Notes under the pieces: model-generated
Told to the model about the DNA's origin: nothing
Database searches by the model: none
What the model saw: only the letters and a program-made list of their open reading frames with translations
Shown here: in pieces, positions 1 through 5,213 of the stretch
How positions within the stretch are numbered: the first letter of the stretch is position 1
Layout of the letters: the number at the start of each line of letters is the position of its first letter
DNA from: an uncultured Prevotellaceae bacterium
GTDB lineage: Bacteria > Bacteroidota > Bacteroidia > Bacteroidales > Bacteroidaceae
Reading direction: 5' to 3'
Assembly: GCA_937893145.1 (NCBI GenBank)
Contig: CALBJW010000137.1
Span: forward strand, 1 to 5,315
Length of the DNA stretch: 5,315 nt
Made by a program: the position numbers and the translations under genes

Positions 1-460
1 CAACACCAGCGAGAACGCCGAGCTCAGCTTCAACTGTTACATCATACTGATGAGCGTATTCAACAACCTTCTTTGCAAGAGCAACGTTCTCCTCGTATGG
101 GAGGTGTGAACCGTCGATCATTACAGAAGAGAAACCGTTGTCGATACAATCCTTACAGAGTTCGAAGCTATCACCGTGGTCGAGGTGAAGAACGATTTCA
201 GGAGCCTCACAACCGAGTTCCTTTGCATATTCTACAGCACCCTTAGCGAGGTTACGGAGGATAGTACCGTTAGCATAGTTACGAGCACCCTTAGAAACCT
301 GCATGATAACTGGAGACTTTGTTTCAACTGCAGCCATAACGATAGCCTGCATCTGCTCCATTGTGTTGAAGTTGAATGCTGGGATTGCATAGCCACCAGC
401 AACTGCACGCTTGAACATCTCGCGAGTATTTACGAGACCAAGATCTTTGTAATTTACCAT
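1..460 (-). CDS. fba: Class II fructose-bisphosphate aldolase, N-terminal part
   Basis: This is a cytosolic glycolytic and gluconeogenic enzyme that splits fructose 1,6-bisphosphate into dihydroxyacetone phosphate and glyceraldehyde 3-phosphate, using a divalent metal. Only the first 153 residues are in the window; the gene runs off the left edge, and family members are usually above 300 residues. Seen directly: an N-terminal segment typical of the family (AIPAFNFN, residues 25-32), the LDHGD motif at 93-97 whose His95 corresponds to a metal ligand, SSVMIDGSHLPYEEN at 111-125, and EAELG at 144-148, whose Glu is a conserved metal or active-site residue. The start at 460 fits the usual short N-terminus and lies behind a good Bacteroidetes -7 box. 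There is no Shine-Dalgarno sequence. Codons favour C-ending forms (AAC for most Asn), as expected for a highly expressed gene. It is divergent from rpmE2. Confidence 0.95.
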   Translation of the reverse strand, partial: MVNYKDLGLVNTREMFKRAVAGGYAIPAFNFNTMEQMQAIVMAAVETKSPVIMQVSKGARNYANGTILRNLAKGAVEYAKELGCEAPEIVLHLDHGDSFELCKDCIDNGFSSVMIDGSHLPYEENVALAKKVVEYAHQYDVTVEAELGVLAGV

Positions 461-515
461 AATAATGGAATGTTTTTATTAAGTTAATAAAAATATAATT
501 ATCCTATTTTCTCGA

Positions 516-547
516 CAAAGTTAATGCATTTTCATTAAAATGACAAT
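516..547 (-). promoter_or_regulatory. Promoter of the aldolase gene
   Basis: Read on the minus strand, 523-516 is TAACTTTG, a perfect match to the Bacteroidetes -7 consensus TAnnTTTG. ATTG at 547-544 sits 20 bases upstream as a partial -33 box (consensus TTTG). Transcription would begin around 505-512, giving an AT-rich leader of roughly 50 bases before the start codon at 460. The site is inferred from consensus and position only. Confidence 0.7.
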
Positions 548-616
548 ATGTAAAAGGAAAAAAATGTTGACATACACGATATTTGTGACTATTTATATAA
601 AAATATGTGATTTTGT

Positions 617-647
617 TTTGTCAGTATTATAAAATGTTGTACCTTTG
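617..647 (+). promoter_or_regulatory. Promoter of the L31 gene
   Basis: TTTG at 617-620 is followed after exactly 19 bases by TACCTTTG at 640-647. Both elements match the Bacteroidetes primary sigma consensus perfectly, making this the strongest-looking promoter in the window, which suits a ribosomal protein gene. Transcription would start at about 651-655, leaving a leader of about 80 bases before the start codon at 736. Confidence 0.8.
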
Positions 648-651
648 CATC

Positions 652-724
652 GCTTTTGAAAAAAGCATAGAGATAATTAACTTATTGTTCCCAGCAATAA
701 TTATTGAACTGTAAACAACAATAA
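652..724 (+). promoter_or_regulatory. L31 leader with alternating inverted hexamers
   Basis: The leader holds several short inverted repeats. GCTTTT (652-657) and AAAAGC (661-666) flank three bases right at the expected transcript start. TTATTG and CAATAA then alternate: TTATTG 682-687, CAATAA 695-700, TTATTG 701-706, CAATAA 719-724. The middle two copies make a perfect 12-base palindrome. Copies one and two could form a hairpin with a 7-base loop, and copies three and four one with a 12-base loop; copy one could instead pair with copy four. Ribosomal protein genes are often controlled through their leaders, so an autoregulatory structure is possible. The stems are short and AT-rich, so chance is a real alternative. 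Confidence 0.35.
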
Positions 725-735
725 AATTAAAAACA

Positions 736-990
736 ATGAAGCAAGGTATTCACCCAGACAACTATCGCACAGTTATCTTCAAGGATATGTCAAACGGCGA
801 TATGTTCCTCTCTCGCTCTACAGCTAAGTCTAACGATACTGAAGTATTCGAAGGCGTAGAGTATCCAGTAATCAAGATTGAAATTTCATCAACTTCTCAC
901 CCATTCTACACTGGTAAAGCTAAGCTCGTCGACACAGCAGGTCGCGTTGATAAGTTCATGAGCCGTTACGCTGCAATGAAGAAGAAGTAA
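736..990 (+). CDS. rpmE2: 50S ribosomal protein L31, type B
   Basis: This is a small protein of the large ribosomal subunit, 84 residues long, as usual for the type B form. It begins MKQGIHPDNY, carries the signature SSTSHPFYTG at 51-60, and has TAGRVDKFMSRY at 67-78 before a basic end (MKKK). It has no cysteine at all, so it lacks the CxxC zinc site of type A L31; it is therefore the zinc-independent paralogue. In many bacteria the two forms are exchanged according to zinc supply, but here a strong constitutive-type promoter and no visible Zur-like operator suggest it may be the main L31. That last point is inference. The gene is divergent from fba and convergent with the DUF3256 gene, and is followed by a strong terminator. 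Codons are biased in the manner of highly expressed genes (all three Asn are AAC). Confidence 0.96.
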   Translation: MKQGIHPDNYRTVIFKDMSNGDMFLSRSTAKSNDTEVFEGVEYPVIKIEISSTSHPFYTGKAKLVDTAGRVDKFMSRYAAMKKK

Positions 991-1003
991 TCGAAATATC
1001 GAT

Positions 1004-1050
1004 AAAAAGACAAACGCAATCACTTTCGAGTGGTTGCGTTTCTTTTTTTG
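1004..1050. terminator. Bidirectional terminator between L31 and the DUF3256 gene
   Basis: A 13-bp stem (AAACGCAATCACT 1012-1024 with AGTGGTTGCGTTT 1029-1041, one G-T wobble) closes on a TTCG tetraloop at 1025-1028. On the plus strand it is followed by CTTTTTTT (1042-1049). On the minus strand it is followed by GTCTTTTT from the A-run at 1004-1008. It lies about 20 bases after the L31 stop and about 40 bases after the stop of the convergent gene, so it can serve both. Confidence 0.92.
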
Positions 1051-1088
1051 TTGTTGTATGTAGTTTTGAGATTGATTATCTCAGTTCC

Positions 1089-1571
1089 TTATCTTGCATT
1101 GTCAAGCTTTATTTCGAGAGGCTTGTATTCTGTTTCGTTCATCTGTTCGTTGTCATCGTTCCATTCCAACTTCTTGAAACCTTCTGGTATCACTTTCTTG
1201 ATGAGTTTCCAATCCATAGTGTAGTATTCAACGATACTTGTGTATGCCTTCTCATCACCCTTCATGGTTGTGATGACACCAATCTGAGGTTCTGGGTTCT
1301 TCAACAACTTTATGTCCATTGTCGAGGCAGACGACATCTTTATCACAGCTCGTGTGTCTGTGAGTTTTGTCATTTCACTATTTCCTCCAAGCAAGTTCTT
1401 CTCTTCCGCCTTCTGGTTTGCACCAAGATAATCTATGAAGTCGAGCTTATTGTTCTTTGTGAGTAGGGGAGTGATGCTGTCAGGCATAGAGGAGATGATG
1501 TCCTTCATTGTCTGTGCTGACATCTGCATCGTGATGCATAGCAATGCTACAAGTGATAATATCTTTTTCAT
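1089..1571 (-). CDS. Secreted DUF3256 family protein
   Basis: This is a 160-residue exported protein of unknown function. It starts with a clear Sec signal peptide: MKK, a hydrophobic stretch at about 4-13, and likely cleavage after MSA at residue 19. The mature part matches what I recall of DUF3256, a family confined to Bacteroidetes: MKDIISSMPDSITPLL (22-37), KLDFIDYL (42-49), then GGNSEMTKLTD, and a C-terminal half with short alternating segments that read as beta strands (AVIKMSSASTMDIKLL, SIVEYYTMDWKLIKKV). There is no lipobox cysteine near the cleavage site, so it is probably periplasmic and soluble, not a lipoprotein. No catalytic motif is evident. It has its own promoter and is divergent from the PAP2 gene, with a gap of 126 bases; co-regulation is possible but not shown. 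The family call is from memory of its motifs, not a search. Confidence 0.85.
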   Translation of the reverse strand: MKKILSLVALLCITMQMSAQTMKDIISSMPDSITPLLTKNNKLDFIDYLGANQKAEEKNLLGGNSEMTKLTDTRAVIKMSSASTMDIKLLKNPEPQIGVITTMKGDEKAYTSIVEYYTMDWKLIKKVIPEGFKKLEWNDDNEQMNETEYKPLEIKLDNAR

Positions 1572-1605
1572 GTCTTTTCTTATACATTATATATATAATT
1601 ATATG

Positions 1606-1613
1606 CAAAGGTA
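1606..1613 (-). promoter_or_regulatory. -7 box of the DUF3256 gene
   Basis: Read on the minus strand this is TACCTTTG, a perfect TAnnTTTG match, placed about 35 bases upstream of the start codon at 1571. The expected -33 position falls in the TTTACCA repeat and reads AAATGG, so there is no good TTTG. The likely leader is about 30 bases of AT-rich DNA that includes an alternating TA stretch. Confidence 0.6.
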
Positions 1614-1620
1614 ATAAAAA

Positions 1621-1641
1621 TTTACCATTTACCATTTACTA
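1621..1641. repeat. Three tandem TTTACCA heptamers
   Basis: TTTACCA occurs twice exactly and a third time as TTTACTA, head to tail, between the two divergent -7 boxes. On the minus strand it covers the -33 zone of the DUF3256 promoter. It could be a regulator binding array, a spacer prone to slippage, or one of the short AT-rich intergenic repeats that I recall as common in Prevotella-like genomes. Confidence 0.6.
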
Positions 1642-1674
1642 TTCGTCATTTCTGAGAAAAAACTTATAACTTTG
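1642..1674 (+). promoter_or_regulatory. Promoter of the PAP2 gene
   Basis: TAACTTTG at 1667-1674 matches the -7 consensus exactly. TTCG at 1642-1645 lies 21 bases upstream and is only a partial -33 box. Transcription would start near 1680, leaving a short leader of under 20 bases before the start codon at 1698, with no Shine-Dalgarno sequence. Confidence 0.62.
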
Positions 1675-1697
1675 CAGTCGATTTTAATGATTTTTAT

Positions 1698-3062
1698 ATG
1701 CGTAACATAATTATTACTACTATACTTATTCTTTTTTCTTCATTCATAAGTGTTAATGCACAGGTGGAGGAAGTGGATTCTGCTTATCTTGCACAGATAG
1801 AGGCAATGATAACTCAGGCAGAGATAAATCAGGCTGTCGAAGATGTGAATGCAAAGATGCTCAAGGATGAAATGAAGTTTGAGTATTCCAACCTTGTGCC
1901 TCTTGCCACAGGATTCGTGTCATTATATACTCGACATGATTTTGTAAACAATCATCCTGCAATATTTGAAAAGACAAACTATAACCTTGCGGATTATGGA
2001 GTTGCAGCATCACCACTCGTGGCAGCATGGATATTGAAGGCTGCTGGTGTTGAGTCGCGCAGTACCACTCGTCGCATGCTGACCTCTAATGCAATGGCTC
2101 TTGCTCTTGCAGTGGGTTTGACACAAGGAACAAAACATATAGTAAACGAGACTCGTCCTGATATGTCTGACAAGCATTCTTTCCCTTCAGGTCACACAAC
2201 TCTCGCTTATGTTGGTGCATCGGTTCTTTCTCGTGAGTTTGGACACCATTCGCCTTGGATTACTGTTGGTGCATATAGTGCTGCTACTGCTACAGGAATG
2301 TTGCGCATAAAACATAACTCGCACTGGTTGAATGATATATATATGGGTGCTGGTATAGGTGTTGTCTCGACTAATGTTGGCTATTGGATTTCGGACCGCA
2401 TCTTTGGTGTTGACGGTATCAACAAACCACGAATGACGCGTAAGGACATGGAACGCGTATTGAAGATGTCAGGCAAACCATCATCATTTGGTTTTGTGGC
2501 ATCTTCAGATATTGGTGGCACAAAGGTCAGCACAGACAATCTTGTGCTTAGTAATGCCATAGGCACAATGGGACTTTCCGATCTTCATCTCCATTTGTCG
2601 TCATTCACACTTGCCGGTGTTGAAGCATCATGGTATCTTAATCCTTATCTTTCAGTAGAAGGTGTGGCACAGAATTCTATCGGTCAGGCAAAGGTTTACT
2701 CATCTTCAAATGCCTTGTTTACAGGCAATTCCGTCAGCATGTATCGTGGCAGTTTAGGTGTGAAGGGTAGTGTTTCGGTGCCAGGTTCTGGTTCGCGTTT
2801 GGGAATACGAGCATTAACAGGTGTTCGTAATGTTGCTCAATCCGACTTTTATGTGGCGGACCAGAGTCTGTTGCTTTCTGATGCAATGTATAAAATTACC
2901 CTACCTTCAGAAACGAAGTTCGAGGTAGGGTGTGGACTGAATGTCGATATTATTGAAGGAACATCGCATGTAGTTGGTTTCAATCTTGACTACTATCATG
3001 CCTTCTCAAAGGTCATTCCTAACAGATTCCTTATCAGTTCGGTTTGGAAAGTATTGTTCTAA
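1698..3062 (+). CDS. Exported PAP2 phosphatase with C-terminal beta-barrel-like region
   Basis: This 454-residue protein has a Sec signal peptide (hydrophobic from about residue 4 to 19, likely cleavage between Ala21 and Gln22). The full PAP2 / acid phosphatase signature follows: K146-x6-R153-P154, S161FPSGH166, and R203-x5-H209-x3-D213, with His166 and His209 as the catalytic pair. The family removes phosphate from lipid phosphates such as phosphatidylglycerol phosphate, undecaprenyl diphosphate or lipid A, and in some branches from soluble esters; the substrate here cannot be read from sequence. The stretches around the motifs are Ala/Gly-rich and only moderately hydrophobic. From about residue 262 to the end, alternating segments (LHLHLSSFTLAGVEASWY, SMYRGSLGVKGSVSV, VVGFNLDYYHAF) end in SSVWKVLF with a terminal Phe, as in outer-membrane barrels. 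A periplasm-facing, outer-membrane-anchored phosphatase is the likely reading. It is convergent with the kinase gene, with 12 bases between. Confidence 0.88.
   Translation: MRNIIITTILILFSSFISVNAQVEEVDSAYLAQIEAMITQAEINQAVEDVNAKMLKDEMKFEYSNLVPLATGFVSLYTRHDFVNNHPAIFEKTNYNLADYGVAASPLVAAWILKAAGVESRSTTRRMLTSNAMALALAVGLTQGTKHIVNETRPDMSDKHSFPSGHTTLAYVGASVLSREFGHHSPWITVGAYSAATATGMLRIKHNSHWLNDIYMGAGIGVVSTNVGYWISDRIFGVDGINKPRMTRKDMERVLKMSGKPSSFGFVASSDIGGTKVSTDNLVLSNAIGTMGLSDLHLHLSSFTLAGVEASWYLNPYLSVEGVAQNSIGQAKVYSSSNALFTGNSVSMYRGSLGVKGSVSVPGSGSRLGIRALTGVRNVAQSDFYVADQSLLLSDAMYKITLPSETKFEVGCGLNVDIIEGTSHVVGFNLDYYHAFSKVIPNRFLISSVWKVLF
2889..2931 (-). terminator. Candidate terminator for the kinase transcript, inside the PAP2 gene
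   Basis: ACCCTACCT (2898-2906) and AGGTAGGGT (2923-2931) form a perfect 9-bp inverted repeat around a 16-base loop, within codons 401-412 of the PAP2 gene. Read on the minus strand the hairpin is followed by AATTTTATA, a short T-run, about 145 bases beyond the kinase stop codon. On the plus strand the next bases are GTGGACTGA, with no T-run, so it should not stop the PAP2 transcript. The gap between the genes is too short for a terminator. The T-run is weak, so this remains a candidate. Confidence 0.42.
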
Positions 3063-3074
3063 ACCATCAGTGCT

Positions 3075-3923
3075 TTAACCGCAGTTGGCAACAAGTCCGT
3101 CTATTGGTGCCTGAATGATTTCCCCAATCTCAAAACCGTACTTGTGTGCTGCCTCTTCTATTTCGTTCTTGTAGTAGAACGCAATAGAACCAACACAGTT
3201 GATGGTTTTGGTGTCGTCATCAATCATTTTGCACATTGGCACGATGTTTCTTCTGAAGAATTCACTAAAGCAATCAACAATAAACGCATGTATTTCAGCA
3301 TTTTCTCTATGACGAGCACAGAATGTTGACATGCTTGCCAAGTATCTGTTTGCCATAGGTTCGCGGTAGGTCTTCTGGATAATTGATGCTTGGTCTTCCT
3401 TCATCTCCTTGAAGAACATATCTCTTACTGACTCCGAGAACTGACATTTCAGAATGTCGCCCACGAGTCGTTTGCCAATGTATGCTCCGCTGCCTTCATC
3501 GCCGAGTATGTATCCCAAAGCAGGAATATAGTTCTTCAGTTTTTTTCCATCATAATATGCAGAGTTGCTGCCAGTTCCTAAGATACAAACAATGCCCGAC
3601 TTATTGCCGCATAGGGCAATGGCTGCTCCGAGCATATCGGAATCAACGATGATGTTTGCGTTGTGTGCAATATGTTTTCTGATACAAGCCTCCACAATAG
3701 GTGCCTTCTCCTTGTTGCATCCTGCACCATAGAAATATACCTCCTCGATATTGCTCAAGGGAACAGCAATCTGATATTTCAACTCATCCTTCAAGATGTT
3801 TGAAATCTGTTGCTCTGTCTGCTGGTATGGATTGATACCCTGAGTGGAAAAATAAGTTTTGTTGTCGCCATCAATGAGGCACCATGCGGATTTAGTAGAA
3901 CCGCTATCGCATATTAGTTTCAT
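3075..3923 (-). CDS. BadF/BadG-family amino-sugar kinase (GlcNAc kinase-like)
   Basis: This 282-residue cytosolic ATPase has the ASKHA fold of the BadF/BadG/BcrA/BcrD family. Visible motifs in order are: phosphate-1 loop DSGSTKSAW at 6-14 with Asp6; VDSDMLGAAIA at 93-102, where an acidic residue normally acts as catalytic base; GTGSNS at 116-121 (phosphate-2); GDEGSGAYIGK at 141-151; and an adenosine-type GSIA at 245-248. The end, PIDGL, resembles other members. The length is typical for the short Bacteroidetes group annotated as N-acetylglucosamine kinases. Related enzymes phosphorylate GlcNAc, glucosamine or, as in clostridial MurK, MurNAc as well, so the substrate is open; no etherase, deacetylase or transporter gene lies beside it. 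The start is fixed by DSGSTK lying at the usual distance from Met1. A -7 box ends only five bases upstream, suggesting a nearly leaderless mRNA. It is divergent from manC. Confidence 0.85.
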   Translation of the reverse strand: MKLICDSGSTKSAWCLIDGDNKTYFSTQGINPYQQTEQQISNILKDELKYQIAVPLSNIEEVYFYGAGCNKEKAPIVEACIRKHIAHNANIIVDSDMLGAAIALCGNKSGIVCILGTGSNSAYYDGKKLKNYIPALGYILGDEGSGAYIGKRLVGDILKCQFSESVRDMFFKEMKEDQASIIQKTYREPMANRYLASMSTFCARHRENAEIHAFIVDCFSEFFRRNIVPMCKMIDDDTKTINCVGSIAFYYKNEIEEAAHKYGFEIGEIIQAPIDGLVANCG

Positions 3924-3928
3924 AAATG

Positions 3929-3936
3929 CAAATTTA
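3929..3936 (-). promoter_or_regulatory. -7 box of the kinase gene
   Basis: Read on the minus strand this is TAAATTTG, matching TAnnTTTG, with only five bases between it and the start codon at 3923. No good TTTG lies 19-23 bases upstream. It is the only match to the -7 consensus on this strand in the gap, which favours it as the kinase promoter, with transcription starting within a few bases of the ATG. Confidence 0.5.
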
Positions 3937-3987
3937 GCGTATTTTATTGAGAAAAACTCATTGTAATGTATGAAAAGGTTGAAATTA

Positions 3988-4019
3988 TTTCATTCAGTAA
4001 TCAAAAACACCTATATTTG
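3988..4019 (+). promoter_or_regulatory. Promoter of manC
   Basis: TATATTTG at 4012-4019 matches the -7 consensus. TTTC at 3988-3991, 20 bases upstream, is one base off the -33 box. The expected transcript start near 4025 leaves a leader of about 35 bases before the start codon at 4059. Its position rules against using the earlier in-frame ATG at 3966. Confidence 0.65.
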
Positions 4020-4058
4020 CATATCTCAAATGATTTTTATTGGCAAAAAGATAAGTTT

Positions 4059-5126
4059 ATGATTAATCCAAATACACATGTAGTGATAATGGCAGGAGGC
4101 ATTGGCAGTAGGTTCTGGCCTATGAGTTCACCTGAGTTGCCTAAGCAGTTTGTTGATATTTTAGGTACAGGACATACCTTCATACAGATGACATACAGGC
4201 GTTTCAAGAACCTTGTTGCTCCCGAGAATGTGTGGGTTGTGACCAATTCCAAGTACCTCGACCTTGTCAAGGAACAGTTGCCAGAACTTCCCGAAACAAA
4301 CATACTTCTTGAACCTTGCAGTCGTAACACTGCACCTTGTATTGCCTATGTCAGTTGGCGTATAAAGATGCAGAACGCATCTGCAAATATTGTTGTCACA
4401 CCAAGCGACCATTATATTAGTGATGTGTATGAGTTTGAGCGAGTTATCGAGTCCTCACTCAAGTTTACTGCCGAAACAGATGCCATCGTGACACTTGGCA
4501 TTAAACCTACTCGCCCAGAAACAGGATATGGATATATCAAGGCAGATATGAGCAATGCTTCTCTTCGTAATAAGGAGATGTATAGAGTGGATTCGTTCAA
4601 GGAGAAACCAGACCTTGATACTGCTAAGGAATACCTGAAGAGTAAGACTTACTTCTGGAACTCAGGCATTTTTATTTGGAATGTCGAAACTATCGTAAGT
4701 GCCCTTCGTGTCTATGCTCCTGGTGTGTCACAAATCTTCGAAGGAATGCAGGATGTTTATGGCACAGAAAAAGAACAGGCAACCATTGACCTTATGTTCC
4801 CATCAGCTCCAAGCATCTCCATCGACTATGCAGTGATGGAACATGCAGACGAGATTTTCATGTTCCCTTCAGATTTTGGATGGAGTGATGTTGGCACATG
4901 GGGTTCTTTGCATACTATTGCTAATGTTGATGCTTACGGCAATAATGCAATCGGCAATAACATTCAGCTTGTTGAAACCAAGAATTGTATAGTCCACACA
5001 TCACAAGAGAAGAGGGTAGTGATACAAGGACTTGATGGATATATCGTTGCCGAGAAGGATGACACATTGCTTATCTGCAAACTCTCGGAGGAACAACGCA
5101 TTAAGGATTTCTCCACACTCAGTTGA
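4059..5126 (+). CDS. manC: Mannose-1-phosphate guanylyltransferase
   Basis: This cytosolic enzyme makes GDP-mannose from mannose 1-phosphate and GTP, the donor for mannose and, through GDP-4-keto sugars, for fucose in capsule, O-antigen or glycoproteins. The 355-residue protein has the nucleotidyltransferase signature GGIGSRFWPMS at 13-23 and PKQF at 28-31, then EPCSRNTAP (85-93), PSDHYI (115-120), GIKPTRPETGYGYI (147-160), FKEKPD (180-185), FWNSGIFIW (199-207), SIDYAVME (254-261) and FGWSDVGTW (273-281). It stops after the left-handed helix region, so it lacks the C-terminal phosphomannose isomerase cupin of the long bifunctional form. An in-frame ATG at 3966 would add 31 residues, but that stretch is not family-like and contains the promoter; family proteins begin just before VVIMAGG, so 4059 is preferred. 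It is a stand-alone gene, not inside a glycan cluster as far as the window shows. Confidence 0.94.
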   Translation: MINPNTHVVIMAGGIGSRFWPMSSPELPKQFVDILGTGHTFIQMTYRRFKNLVAPENVWVVTNSKYLDLVKEQLPELPETNILLEPCSRNTAPCIAYVSWRIKMQNASANIVVTPSDHYISDVYEFERVIESSLKFTAETDAIVTLGIKPTRPETGYGYIKADMSNASLRNKEMYRVDSFKEKPDLDTAKEYLKSKTYFWNSGIFIWNVETIVSALRVYAPGVSQIFEGMQDVYGTEKEQATIDLMFPSAPSISIDYAVMEHADEIFMFPSDFGWSDVGTWGSLHTIANVDAYGNNAIGNNIQLVETKNCIVHTSQEKRVVIQGLDGYIVAEKDDTLLICKLSEEQRIKDFSTLS

Positions 5127-5150
5127 TGAAAGCATTTTCATAAGACAAAG

Positions 5151-5195
5151 AGACACAAAAAAGGGATGGCCAAGTTGGTCATCCCTGTCTTTTTC
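5151..5195. terminator. Bidirectional terminator between manC and the S16-like gene
   Basis: A 9-bp stem (GGGATGGCC 5163-5171 with GGTCATCCC 5177-5185, one G-T wobble) has a five-base loop. It is followed by TGTCTTTTT on the plus strand, and by TTTTTTGTGTCT on the minus strand from the A-run at 5157-5162. AGACA at 5151-5155 can also pair with TGTCT at 5186-5190. It lies about 35 bases after the manC stop and about 20 bases beyond the stop of the convergent gene, so it can serve both. Confidence 0.9.
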
Positions 5196-5213
5196 CTTTT
5201 AGATGTTGAAGGA

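Noticed and set aside
176..487. Plus-strand open frame of 103 codons
   Set aside because: It is antisense to the aldolase, whose conserved motifs lie on the minus strand; the translation resembles no family I recognise.
1030..1224. Plus-strand open frame with a hydrophobic start
   Set aside because: It begins inside the L31 terminator and is antisense to the DUF3256 gene; the hydrophobic look comes from the T-run and the complement of that gene.
3164..3181. Inverted repeat CGTTCT / AGAACG inside the kinase gene, as a possible PAP2 terminator
   Set aside because: The stem is only 6 bp and no T-run follows on either strand.
3144..3329. Plus-strand open frame antisense to the kinase, and the minus-strand frame at 2381-2566 antisense to PAP2
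   Set aside because: Both are short shadows of clearly coding genes with no independent signals.
3537..3547. Run of seven A on the kinase coding strand as a frameshift site
   Set aside because: The frame reads through normally as GKKLK with conserved motifs on both sides, and no stimulating structure is evident.
4037..4600. Three minus-strand open frames opposite manC (4037-4330, 4161-4412, 4412-4600)
   Set aside because: They overlap one another and lie over well-conserved manC codons, with no promoter or recognisable motifs.
1698..5126. PAP2, amino-sugar kinase and manC as a dedicated glycan or lipid A modification cluster
   Set aside because: The genes are on alternating strands with separate promoters, no glycosyltransferase or transporter is present, and housekeeping ribosomal genes flank them.
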